Assembly (NCBI GenBank): GCA_022457065.1
Contig: JAJGBQ010000008.1
Coordinates: forward strand, 124,001-188,000
Direction: 5' to 3'
Source of the DNA: Curvularia sp. ZM96
Taxonomy: Eukaryota > Ascomycota > Dothideomycetes > Pleosporales > Pleosporaceae
Length of the DNA: 64,000 nucleotides
Shown: one piece after another, positions 1 to 8,391 of the stretch
Position numbering within the stretch: position 1 is the first letter of the stretch
How the letters are laid out: every line of letters begins with the position of its first letter
Notes under the pieces: model-generated
The model's input: the letters and a program-made list of their open reading frames with translations, nothing else
Told to the model about the DNA's origin: nothing
Database searches by the model: none
Made by a program: the position numbers and the translations under genes

Positions 1-81
1 GACGTTATAGATATTGATGTAGATAATCAAGTTGCTTAATGTTAAAAGGGCGATATGCTGGCCAATGATGACTCTTCTAAA

Positions 82-723
82 TCATTGTGCCCTACAACTA
101 GCACAAAATCTTGCATCCGCTGCTACATATTCAAATCCTGCTTCTTGGAAAGTTCCACATCCGTGACATATAAATCCGTAGCTACCCGTAGCCCCTCCAT
201 ACTGAAGCCAGCCACCTCGTGTGTATGTTCCCATCCTCATTCCACATGGAATGCAGAAACGTCCAGCTTTCTCTGCCGCAGTACCATTGCCTAATTTCCC
301 TCGTTTGCCTTTCATCATGGCGTTGGAAAACTTGCTTGCACAGCGAATCTTACGACAAATATAGCAGGCGAAGAAATCGAGCCCACGGATTGGCTGCTTC
401 AACTCGGCCGGCCGGTAGTAAGCTGAGTTGTACTCAGGCCACATCTCAATCTCAAGGAGATCTCTCATGTCGTAGTTTCGGACTGTTGAACCAACGCGGG
501 TCGAGGCGTCAGAATAGGTACCATTCGTGTGTCGGTTGGGATCGTCGACTTTGCGGTACAGTGTACGACAGGTAAGTCGGAGCGCAACGCATGATCCATA
601 ACTCAGGTTTGTTTTGACCTCAGCTAAGAGCTCTGCGGGCAGGTCTGGCAAGAACATCGTTACCAGGGTTGAATATAGTGTCGCAGTTGTGCTCGCGTGT
701 TGCAAGATTGTTCCTGTCATCAC
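82..723 (-). CDS. F-box-like protein with C-terminal cysteine pairs
   Basis: A single-exon reading frame of 213 residues. Residues about 25-45 read FLPDLPAELLAEV followed by a hydrophobic, Cys-rich helix region (CVALRLTCRTLY), which is the usual start of a fungal F-box, a motif that binds Skp1 in SCF ubiquitin ligases. The C-terminal half has several CxxC pairs (CYICRK, CIPCG, CHGCG, CASC) that look like a zinc-binding module; this combination is common in short fungal F-box-like proteins. A second methionine (MFLPDL) lies just before the F-box and may be the true start, because the first 22 residues look unlike a conserved terminus. There is no partner gene next to it. The family assignment is from motif resemblance only, and the substrate is unknown. 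Confidence 0.6.
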   Translation of the reverse strand: MMTGTILQHASTTATLYSTLVTMFLPDLPAELLAEVKTNLSYGSCVALRLTCRTLYRKVDDPNRHTNGTYSDASTRVGSTVRNYDMRDLLEIEMWPEYNSAYYRPAELKQPIRGLDFFACYICRKIRCASKFSNAMMKGKRGKLGNGTAAEKAGRFCIPCGMRMGTYTRGGWLQYGGATGSYGFICHGCGTFQEAGFEYVAADARFCASCRAQ

Positions 724-1361
724 ATGTCGTTATTGCATAAATCACAGACGTAAAAGACTAATCTTGTTGGCGGCTCACATAATGAGGTTTCGGGAGCCAA
801 GAGGCCGCGCGGCCCTAAGCCATGCTGGAATAATCGTGTCACGACAGAACCAAAGCAAAAATCAATACGACCAAATCGGAAGGCTGCGGCAATTATGCCC
901 TATTTCCTCCCTTGATGTTCTTCGACGTAGAGGTATATGACACTTGATTCTGACATCCCATGGGCTAGCACCAGTCAAAATGACCAATAAGACGAAAATT
1001 CAGTCGTCCATGAACCATCCATGGATTATGAGGTATCGAATGACGTTAGTAGATTACGTACTAGCTACTGGAAAAAGAAAACAACTCTTTTTGGCAAGAT
1101 CGCGGGATCACTATGGCGAACAATGATTACAGATTGTTGGCCGTGTTCGATGGACAAAAAGAGCAGCATCTCGACTTAGATATGCCTGGTCTTACTGGAT
1201 CCACTACCGTCCCAGATGGATTTATGTCTACCGCACCTGGGACAACCGGAAATGAAAAGCTTCAAAATACAATCTACATGTACACTGGCATCCGGGGGGA
1301 GAGTGCGCAACTATGGTATCTCATAGCGGTCATGATCAGAGCCTTTGACTCGCCTTGTATA
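724..1361. other. Intergenic, no supported gene
   Basis: No convincing gene. A short open frame from 1113 on the plus strand (about 82 codons, hydrophilic) runs straight into the MITE at 1362, so it could be the remnant of a disrupted gene, but I recognise no family in it. Confidence 0.4.
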
Positions 1362-1555
1362 CAGTCGCTAGCGATTGCGGCTTCACCTCTGTAGGCAACG
1401 TTCCAAAAGTCCAGTCATCAGAAAATCGAGGATTGACCAATCACACTGATGGTCCTGCTGCTGACGTCGTGTGCGAAGCTATATAAGGAAGGTGGGGCTG
1501 CGCAAATCCGTTGCGCAGCTGCGCGTAAGGGTGAAGCCGCAATCGCTAATGACTG
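1362..1555. mobile_element. 194-bp MITE with TA target duplication (copy 1)
   Basis: The ends form an inverted repeat of roughly 28 bp: CAGTCGCTAGCGATTGCGG at the left and its near-complement at the right, ending CTAATGACTG. TA dinucleotides flank both ends (1360-1361 and 1556-1557). A second copy of exactly the same length lies at 5545-5738. It has no coding capacity. The TA duplication places it with Tc1/mariner-type non-autonomous elements, but its termini match none of the autonomous elements in this window. Confidence 0.75.
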
Positions 1556-1826
1556 TATCATTTGTGATTGAATGACATACATTTGATTCTTGCATCCATC
1601 TTTCATAACTATAGTGTTGTAAACGATCCGGGGCCGAGCGAGGTTGTATGACTGTTGCTCACACAGTGAAACCGCAACGAATAAGCGCTGAGATCTCAAT
1701 ATTCAGAGATACAGAGGAATCGTTTTCTCATCAGCATCTATAGGCTCTAACTTCAAATGACATAATGCGATGGAGCAATCGATTTCACACAGGAAGCACT
1801 GGTAAGGTAATGGGTAATAAGTACTA

Positions 1827-3673
1827 ACGTGGTTCACAAGCGAGCGCGCCACCCAAGCGAGCGCGCCGCTTTACACCAGCGCGTCGACTTCGAGGCGTTA
1901 TCACGCACTCTTATCACAGTCAATAAACTATCGCAGTATACCAAATTAATTATTAGAATCGCCGCTATCACTTGCACTATCTATCTCAACTGCGCAGGTA
2001 CGAGCGTTATGTCCAGTCTGCTTACAACGCCCGCACCGCCTCTCTCCTCGCACCCTCTTCGACGCGCTCTCACCATCGCCACGACTACTACCCGCCTGTT
2101 CAGCTAATACTTCTTGTACGTCGCCTACAGTAAGAGTCTCTTCTGTCCGTACGTATCGCCGCTTGCGGCTCTTACGCTTATTTGATTCGTCTAGAGCTGC
2201 TCGAAGAGTACTCATTTCCTCCATCATAAGCGTCATTTTATGTGCCATTTGCTGAGCCCCCTTACTCAACTGCGCAATCTGCTCAGTAAGTGAATTAGCA
2301 GAAGACCCACGGCGCTTTCTCACGCTCTGTTGAATAAGACCAATTTGAGCCTCGACCTCGCGCGCGTTGCGTGGTGTCTGCGCCTGCCAGGTGGCCGCCC
2401 GTTGCGGCGATTGATGTGGTGTCTGTACCACCACATCAAGCTTTGATAGCACAGCCTGTGGGTCATGTGGGACTACACCAGCGCCTCTAAAGCCAGCTTG
2501 GATATTATCCTTCGTAATAGACTGCTCAAAAGCAGCCTTAAAGGCTGGTAGGAAGGTCTCCTTACTAATATAGCTGGTGCGGTTGCGTGCCAAGCCTGAG
2601 ATCGAGTCGCCATACTTGCGCTTCAACGGCGAGAAGCAGGCGACATCAAGGGGCTGCAACAGGTGAGACGAGTGCGCAGGCATGCAGAGAAGAACAATAT
2701 TCTTCTCCTTACAAAGATCTTGAAAATCGACGGAGCAGTGGCTCTCATGGCCGTCGATAATAAGTAGTCGATACCCACCTACAGTCTGCCTCTTTGTATG
2801 GGTATCAAAGTGCTCTAACCACGCAAGAGCAAGCTGATTATTCGTCCAGCCATTAGGACTGACTTCAAGGACCCAGTCAGTAGGCAGGTCTTTGAACCAG
2901 ACGTCGATAAGCACCTTGCCCGCAAAGACAACGAAGGGTGGTAGCCGGCGACCCGACGCGCCCACGCCTTGGATCACAGTAACCCACTCACGGTTACCTG
3001 GCTGGATCCGCTTCTTTTTGCCATATCCCTCTGAGCCTGTGATAACTAACTGTGATCCAATCTTGCCCATCATGAAGCCAGTTTCGTCAAAGTTGTAGAT
3101 ATCGTCGTCCACAATACCCCACTTCTGCTTTGTCGCTAGGACTAAGTCGAACCAGCGCTGGATAGCCGCTGGGTCCTCGCAGGTGGCTCGCTGGTGATCA
3201 TAGGGACGGCTCCAGCGCGTGCGGAGCTCAGGGGTTCGCTTGACAAAGTTGTCAATCCAGTTCTTGCCAACAGGGTTACTCCCACGCTCATGCAATAGTT
3301 TATCAGCCATTACTCGAACGTCAGGCTTTGTAGGCGCAAATCCTCGCGCAGACTCCTCAAGAATACGCCTAACTATAGCCCCCTCTTCTAGTCTGTTCAA
3401 GCGCTTTGAATTCGCTTCGCAGTCGCGTCGGAAGCGTGTCCCAGCGTCTCTACGCTGGAGCGTTCTTCGTGGGACGTTGTAGATCGCTGCAGCACGTCTC
3501 TGACTTTTAACACGTTGGGATTTAAAATCAAAAAGAGCAAGTTGTAGGTCTGATTCAGTATAGAAAGTTTGGGTAGTGCGTTGTTGAGACATTACGTGAT
3601 AACGCCTCGGAGTCGACGTGCTGGTGTAAAGCGGCGCGCTCGCTTGGGTGGCGCGCTCGCTTGTGAACCACGT
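1827..3673 (-). mobile_element. Intact Tc1/mariner-pogo element (1,847 bp)
   Basis: Terminal inverted repeats of about 74 bp begin ACGTGGTTCACAAGCGAGCG and are flanked by TA at 1825-1826 and 3674-3675. Within each repeat the unit AAGCGAGCGCGCC occurs twice in tandem. The single transposase gene (1946-3592) is open throughout. Intact ends, target duplication and coding frame suggest a recent, possibly active copy. Confidence 0.92.
1946..3592 (-). CDS. pogo/Fot1-type DDE transposase, 548 aa
   Basis: The N-terminus is a psq-like helix-turn-helix followed by a CENP-B-type helix-turn-helix (residues about 10-130, including RRTLQRRDAGTRFRR and ENPVGK-like NPVGKNWIDNFVKR). The DDE_1 catalytic core follows: first Asp in YNFDETGFMMG, second in LLIIDGHESH, third in HLLQPLDVACFSPLK. 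The C-terminus has a basic stretch and one CCHC zinc knuckle (CGRCKQTGHNARTC). It would cut and paste the surrounding element at TA sites. The length and order of domains are normal for the family, with no internal stop, unlike its relative at 35.6-37.2 kb. Confidence 0.95.
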   Translation of the reverse strand: MSQQRTTQTFYTESDLQLALFDFKSQRVKSQRRAAAIYNVPRRTLQRRDAGTRFRRDCEANSKRLNRLEEGAIVRRILEESARGFAPTKPDVRVMADKLLHERGSNPVGKNWIDNFVKRTPELRTRWSRPYDHQRATCEDPAAIQRWFDLVLATKQKWGIVDDDIYNFDETGFMMGKIGSQLVITGSEGYGKKKRIQPGNREWVTVIQGVGASGRRLPPFVVFAGKVLIDVWFKDLPTDWVLEVSPNGWTNNQLALAWLEHFDTHTKRQTVGGYRLLIIDGHESHCSVDFQDLCKEKNIVLLCMPAHSSHLLQPLDVACFSPLKRKYGDSISGLARNRTSYISKETFLPAFKAAFEQSITKDNIQAGFRGAGVVPHDPQAVLSKLDVVVQTPHQSPQRAATWQAQTPRNAREVEAQIGLIQQSVRKRRGSSANSLTEQIAQLSKGAQQMAHKMTLMMEEMSTLRAALDESNKRKSRKRRYVRTEETLTVGDVQEVLAEQAGSSRGDGESASKRVRGERRCGRCKQTGHNARTCAVEIDSASDSGDSNN

Positions 3674-3852
3674 TATGAAAATTTAAAAAAAAAAGTCAAA
3701 ATTAGTCTAGCTGACTTAGAGAGCAGCTCAGCCAGGAACGATCTTGCGATTCTAAAAATCTACCAGTTGTTCCGATTTATCAAGATTTCTTGTCTTTCCT
3801 CTTTCAGAGCCAGTCTTCCAAGTCGGTCGTGTCAAGACCCTGAAGACCGCCC

Positions 3853-4800
3853 TTATGGCTTCACGTTCCAACCTAGCTCCTTGCCCTTTGCGTCCAGGAT
3901 GCCTAATGCCAAACCATTAAACTGCATGAGCAGTTTTCTGATCTCAGGTGCTTGAGTGAGCTCCATGTGCTTCGCAATAGTTTGGCTGACCAGATCTCTA
4001 AGACCAGCGTCATCTTCAGGTGTGGTTGAGAAAGCATGGCTTGCCGCGATGTGAAAGTCTGGGGTGTTCCAGAAATGGTTGCAGCCTCTATTGAACTTCT
4101 CTTTCGCAAGCTTCCTCAGGCCCACAACTTCGTATTTGTCGGCCATTTCATACATTTTGCTGTGTATAAGAAGTTGTGACGACGATCCAGTGAGTGCAGG
4201 AGTATCGCAGATCGGACAAGTAAATCCTCTGCATGTGTAATCGCAGTTTTGACCACAGTAATGGTGTGGACAGAGTCGACTACTGTGACAACAATCAAGT
4301 TGTTGATAGCAAGTATGAGGGAAGACGAGATGATAGTCTTGTTTTTTGGATGACAACTTCCCACGTTTGACTGGCGTGGAAATGGTCATCGTCGAAAGTG
4401 ACTCAGCAACCGGAGGTAGCTGCGGCTCGTATTCACCCTCATACAGATATTGAATGAGAAGCTTTACAGTCTCCGGCTCATCCTCGGGTAAGTCGAGCAT
4501 GCCGCTCTCAGTTTCCTCCCCTCACATTAGCTAAGCCGGGTGCACAACCAGTGTGCAAAGTTACTTACATGCCCACCGAAATTAACCGCACGTGCAAAAA
4601 AACCTGCTCGATTACAGACGATGACCTTGTGGACTTTATATGTATCACTACCGCACGTGATTTTGAAGTCAGAGTAGGCGCCAGATGCTAAGGAACTGCG
4701 TAAGTGTGAGCATCAACGCAATTATTAGAGCGAAATTTCCAACGAGATTCACACACCTTTTGAGTGAGTCGAGCACCTGCTTTTGCGGTGTAGTTGCCAT
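3853..4800 (-). CDS. BTB/POZ domain protein, 274 aa, three exons
   Basis: I join 4757-4800, 4569-4695 and 3853-4506; introns of 61 and 62 nt start GTGTGT and GTAAGT and end ACGCAG and CTGAG, and the frame is continuous. Exon 2 gives the start of a BTB fold (SGAYSDFKI, TYKVHKVIVCNRAGFF) and exon 3 continues it (LDLPEDEPETVKLLIQYLYEGEY). This is the typical fungal BTB pattern used for protein-protein pairing, often with Cullin-3. A Cys/His-rich insert (CYQQLDCCHSSRLCPHH and onward, about residues 110-140) splits the BTB core from its C-terminal helices (KMYEMADKYEVVGLRKLAKEKF), which is seen in other fungal members. The function beyond pairing is unknown. Confidence 0.8.
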
Positions 4801-4944
4801 GATGTCGAGGAAACGTGGGTAAAAGGGACCAAAAGGAAACGCAACAGAAGACTGTTGTAAGAGGGGGCCAAGTTGAGATCGCTTCGATCGCCAGAGGCCA
4901 AGCGGCGAGCGAGGCGAAAAGAAGTATGTAACTACAATAACTAG

Positions 4945-5530
4945 TCACTTACACTATGAAGCAAGGTTTGGGAATCACTGGGCCATAGCTTCCGCTGATA
5001 GCGCGGGGTCGCTTGTCGCTGCTCACGCTGTTATTGGAGCCAAGAGCCACTGGCTTGATCTGACACCAAATCACTAGACTCGACACCTGATTTAGCCGAT
5101 CGTCTTTTGGTGTTCTGATGTGCATGGCAGGTCTCTAAGTATGCATTACTGCGATTAGAGGCATGCATTCGCTGAGGTCTGGCCCGCACGTTGCAGAACA
5201 GGAACGTGGCGGACATAATACAGCAGGCTTACGTACTTTAGGCTGCTTGACTATTGTCTACCCATGTAATAAGACCATTTTTCCCCTCTTTCACCGTCGC
5301 CACCTTTCTGCGGCGTTGTGCTGCTATGCCACGACTCTGGAATGTTGGCACTCTTGATTATGCTTACAGCCAGTAAGCAGAGAGAAAGATGCAGCTTGAA
5401 ACGTTGCCTCGTAAGCCTTCTAACCACGCCGCAATCACGTGCTCAGCGATCGTTACCGCTACCAAGCAACTAAACAAACTAAAGCACGGCAGCGAGCCCT
5501 TATGGCTCATTGTTTTTGACTAATCGTTAA
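4945..5530. repeat. About 0.6-kb dispersed repeat (copy 1)
   Basis: This stretch aligns by eye with 57228-57850 in the same orientation: both contain TCACTGGG, GCGGGGTCGCTTGTCG, GCCAAGAGCCAC and CAGCGAGCCCTTATG in the same order. The two copies differ at many sites, often by C/T or G/A changes. No open reading frame, LTR ends or inverted ends are evident, so its class is unknown. Confidence 0.65.
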
Positions 5531-5544
5531 GGCAATAGTACATA

Positions 5545-5738
5545 CAGTGATTAGCAATTGTGGCTTCACCCCTGCACGCTGCTGCGCAACAGTTTTGATC
5601 AGTCTCACTCTATGTATATGGCTTAGCGCTAGATGTCTGCTGCAGAGTGACCGATATTATTGGTTAGCCGTCGATCTAACGATGACTGATTTTGTGGAAT
5701 GCTGCACGCAGAGGTGGAGCCGTAGTCGCTAATGATTG
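5545..5738. mobile_element. 194-bp MITE with TA target duplication (copy 2)
   Basis: Same length and end structure as the element at 1362-1555, flanked by TA at 5543-5544 and 5739-5740. Its left end reads CAGTGATTAGCAATTGTGG; the differences from copy 1 there are C to T or G to A, as RIP or simple decay would produce. Confidence 0.7.
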
Positions 5739-5868
5739 TAATTAGACGTGGAAAGGAGGAATTGGGAATTGACCTGAAAGTTGACTTAGGTGCAACCTGA
5801 TGTTATCGTCATGTTACAATAGACGTGGTGCGGGGTCACGCTGCATATCAACTCAGCGATGGTTATTA

Positions 5869-7659
5869 AGCTCGGGCATATACTTTCCGGCCACATATGG
5901 TTTCCGGCCACCCCACCCAAAATAGCCACCCAACTCAAACTTGTGATTTTTCCAACACCACGCTTTCAATATGGATCCACGGGAGCTTGCTATACAAAAT
6001 GCTATCGCAGATCTTAATTCTGGTATTTTTAAAAGTGAGCGGGCAGCTGCAAGTTGGCATAAAATCCCGCGATCAACGCTACAAGGCCGTCGAGCAGGCC
6101 AACAACCACACGCGATAGCTCACCAAAACCAGCAGCGATTGACTCCAGAGCAAGAGCAATTTCTAGTAGAGTGGATACTAGAAGAAGACTCACGCGCACA
6201 GCCGCCATCTCATCCACGCGTCCGAGAAATGGCTACTAGAATTCTACGTATGAACGGCGACTACCAACCACTTGGACAACTATGGGTATCTCACTTCGTT
6301 GCCCGTAACCCACGCGTCGCGTCGATAGTCGGCCGAAAGATTGAGAACGCACGTACTACTGGCGCCAACTACGAGACTGTGAAAGCTTTTCTTGAGCTCT
6401 TTGAGCGTACACGTATAGAGCTAGGCATACAGTATGAAGATATATGGAATATGGACGAGACTGGAGTAGCGCTAGGGGTATGTACGAACGCTAGAGTGCT
6501 CGCAAGCTCTTCAAAGAAGAAAGCTTACGTCAAGTCTCCAGAGGATCGCGAGTGGGTATCAATTATTGAGACCGTCTCCGCCACAGGCGCCAAGCTCCAG
6601 TGCCTAGTCGTCTTTAAGGGCAAGCATCTTCAGACTATGTGGTTTCCAACTACTAGTACACCAGACTGGCTATACACTACCTCAGAGAATGGATGGACAT
6701 CAAATTCAATCGGATTTGAGTGGCTGCAGCGCATCTTCATGCCAAATACTGCGCCTGCTAGTGGTGGATATCGACTACTCCTTCTTGACGGCCATGGCTC
6801 CCACACGCCTATCGACTTCATGTGGCTCTGTAGGACCAATAGGATTCAGCTACTGTATCTTCCCGCGCATGCCTCTCACTTGCTACAGCCACTAGATCTA
6901 GCTCCCTTCTCTGTACTCAAGTCTCGCTATCGTGATCAGATTCGAGCTCTCTCAGCGCTCGACGACGCAGCACCAGTAAAGAAAGAACGCTTTGTTATAT
7001 CGTACAATAAAGCCAGAGCGGAAGGACTATCAGAGCGCGTAATTAGAGCTGGCTGGAGGGCTGCTGGGCTCTGCCCATACAACCCAGACGCTGTGCTGCT
7101 CTCGTCCCAAGTGACTGGCCGGCCAGTTACTCCGCCAGTCGCCCGTCGGGCCCAAGATCTACCAGAACAAGTCTTCAATACCCCTCGGAGCTCACAGGCT
7201 CTACATAAGGCCCAGCAGCAGCTACTACTGTCAGAATCTCTCTCACGAAGCACCCGGCTTGTGCTTGGCAAAGCAGGTAAGGCTATTGCAGAGGCAAATA
7301 CTAGAGCTGCCCAGCTTGAAGCTCAAAATCAACAACTCAAGTATCAACTAGATAGCTATAAGATTACTCGGGTACGAAAGCGAGTTCAAGTTAATCCAAA
7401 TGAGCGCTTTAGTAATGCTGAGAGTATTAAGGCTGCTATTGACCGAGCAGCAGCTCTACAGGCACAACGGGCAACTATCTCAACTGAAAAAGAAGCTGAA
7501 AAAGCAGCAGCAGAAGCGGCAGCGCTTACTCTTAGCTCTATGTGTAATGAGTGGCAAATATAATTGTTGTTGTCGAAGAAATCACGACTTTGAGTTGAGT
7601 GGCTACTTTGGGTGGGGCGGCCGGAAACCATATGTGGCCGGAAAGTATATGCCCGAGCT
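5869..7659 (+). mobile_element. Intact Tc1/mariner-pogo element, second family (1,791 bp)
   Basis: Terminal inverted repeats of roughly 75-80 bp begin AGCTCGGGCATATACTTTCC and are flanked by TA at 5867-5868 and 7660-7661. The unit TTTCCGGCCAC appears twice in tandem near each end. The transposase gene between them is open from start to stop. Confidence 0.92.
5971..7563 (+). CDS. pogo-type DDE transposase, 530 aa
   Basis: N-terminal helix-turn-helix (SERAAASWHKIPRSTLQGRR), then a CENP-B-type DNA-binding region, then the DDE core with Asp residues in IWNMDETGVALG, LLLLDGHGSH and HLLQPLDLAPFSVLK. The C-terminal 100 residues are Ala/Gln/Glu-rich and probably coiled. Unlike the 1.9-3.6 kb transposase it has no zinc knuckle, and its element ends differ, so it is a separate family. 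The start at 5971 lies just inside the left terminal repeat region. No stops or shifts are present. Confidence 0.93.
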   Translation: MDPRELAIQNAIADLNSGIFKSERAAASWHKIPRSTLQGRRAGQQPHAIAHQNQQRLTPEQEQFLVEWILEEDSRAQPPSHPRVREMATRILRMNGDYQPLGQLWVSHFVARNPRVASIVGRKIENARTTGANYETVKAFLELFERTRIELGIQYEDIWNMDETGVALGVCTNARVLASSSKKKAYVKSPEDREWVSIIETVSATGAKLQCLVVFKGKHLQTMWFPTTSTPDWLYTTSENGWTSNSIGFEWLQRIFMPNTAPASGGYRLLLLDGHGSHTPIDFMWLCRTNRIQLLYLPAHASHLLQPLDLAPFSVLKSRYRDQIRALSALDDAAPVKKERFVISYNKARAEGLSERVIRAGWRAAGLCPYNPDAVLLSSQVTGRPVTPPVARRAQDLPEQVFNTPRSSQALHKAQQQLLLSESLSRSTRLVLGKAGKAIAEANTRAAQLEAQNQQLKYQLDSYKITRVRKRVQVNPNERFSNAESIKAAIDRAAALQAQRATISTEKEAEKAAAEAAALTLSSMCNEWQI

Positions 7660-7661
7660 TA

Positions 7662-8089
7662 GCCAAGTTTGGATTGGATGAGCTCTGTCCGCCAAGCTTC
7701 GCTGGGTGGGGTGGCTTTGGATGCGTTGCGGCCAAAACCGAAGTTCCATTCAATGTTGCGCCATAATCTGATGCTCAGTACTGATCACAGCGCTCCGATG
7801 TCATATTACGCGATCATGATACTGCCTGATAGCTGTGCTGCAACAAACAGGGTCTTGTTGGCCACATTACTGCATTAATATGGCCAGCATATCCCCCCAT
7901 GTACCAATGTGGGTTCGCAAACGTCTGGGGCCGCGAACGACTCCACTCCATCATTGGCTGACTGCGGGGTTATCGTTTGCGACACGGCTGCTTGGGTTTC
8001 GCCGGGGACCAATGGGCCGGCCTGTTGTAACCCTGGCTGTCGCTGGCCATTGCTGACTCGTAGGCGCTTACACACACAATTTATTTACG
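7662..8089. other. Intergenic, no supported gene
   Basis: Between the pogo element and the LINE 3' end. I see no gene, repeat or RNA in it. Confidence 0.4.
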
Positions 8090-8391
8090 CCCGGCGGCCG
8101 AGCCGAAAGGGCTACTAACGCTAGTCTACCTTTACACTTCTTATGCTACCTCTCGGCCTCCTTAGCCCATCTACCTTCTTTGGCTCGCTTCTCTATGTAG
8201 CCATTCCTTATCAGGTGCTCGTGGGTTAGTATTGCTGGTGGCAGACTGGCTCAGAGTCGGCTTCTACAAGAGATTCTCCAAGTGTTCAACGTCCTATCTT
8301 CGGCGGCTGAAGCGCTGTCTGCTGTCGGTTGCACGAGGCTGTAGATGAGTTTATGTTAGTAGCTAAGGTTTACCTAGTATTTAGTTAGATA

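Noticed and set aside
4688..4948. 86-codon minus-strand frame with a hydrophobic start
   Set aside because: Different frame across exon 1, intron 1 and the leader of the BTB gene; the BTB join explains the region.
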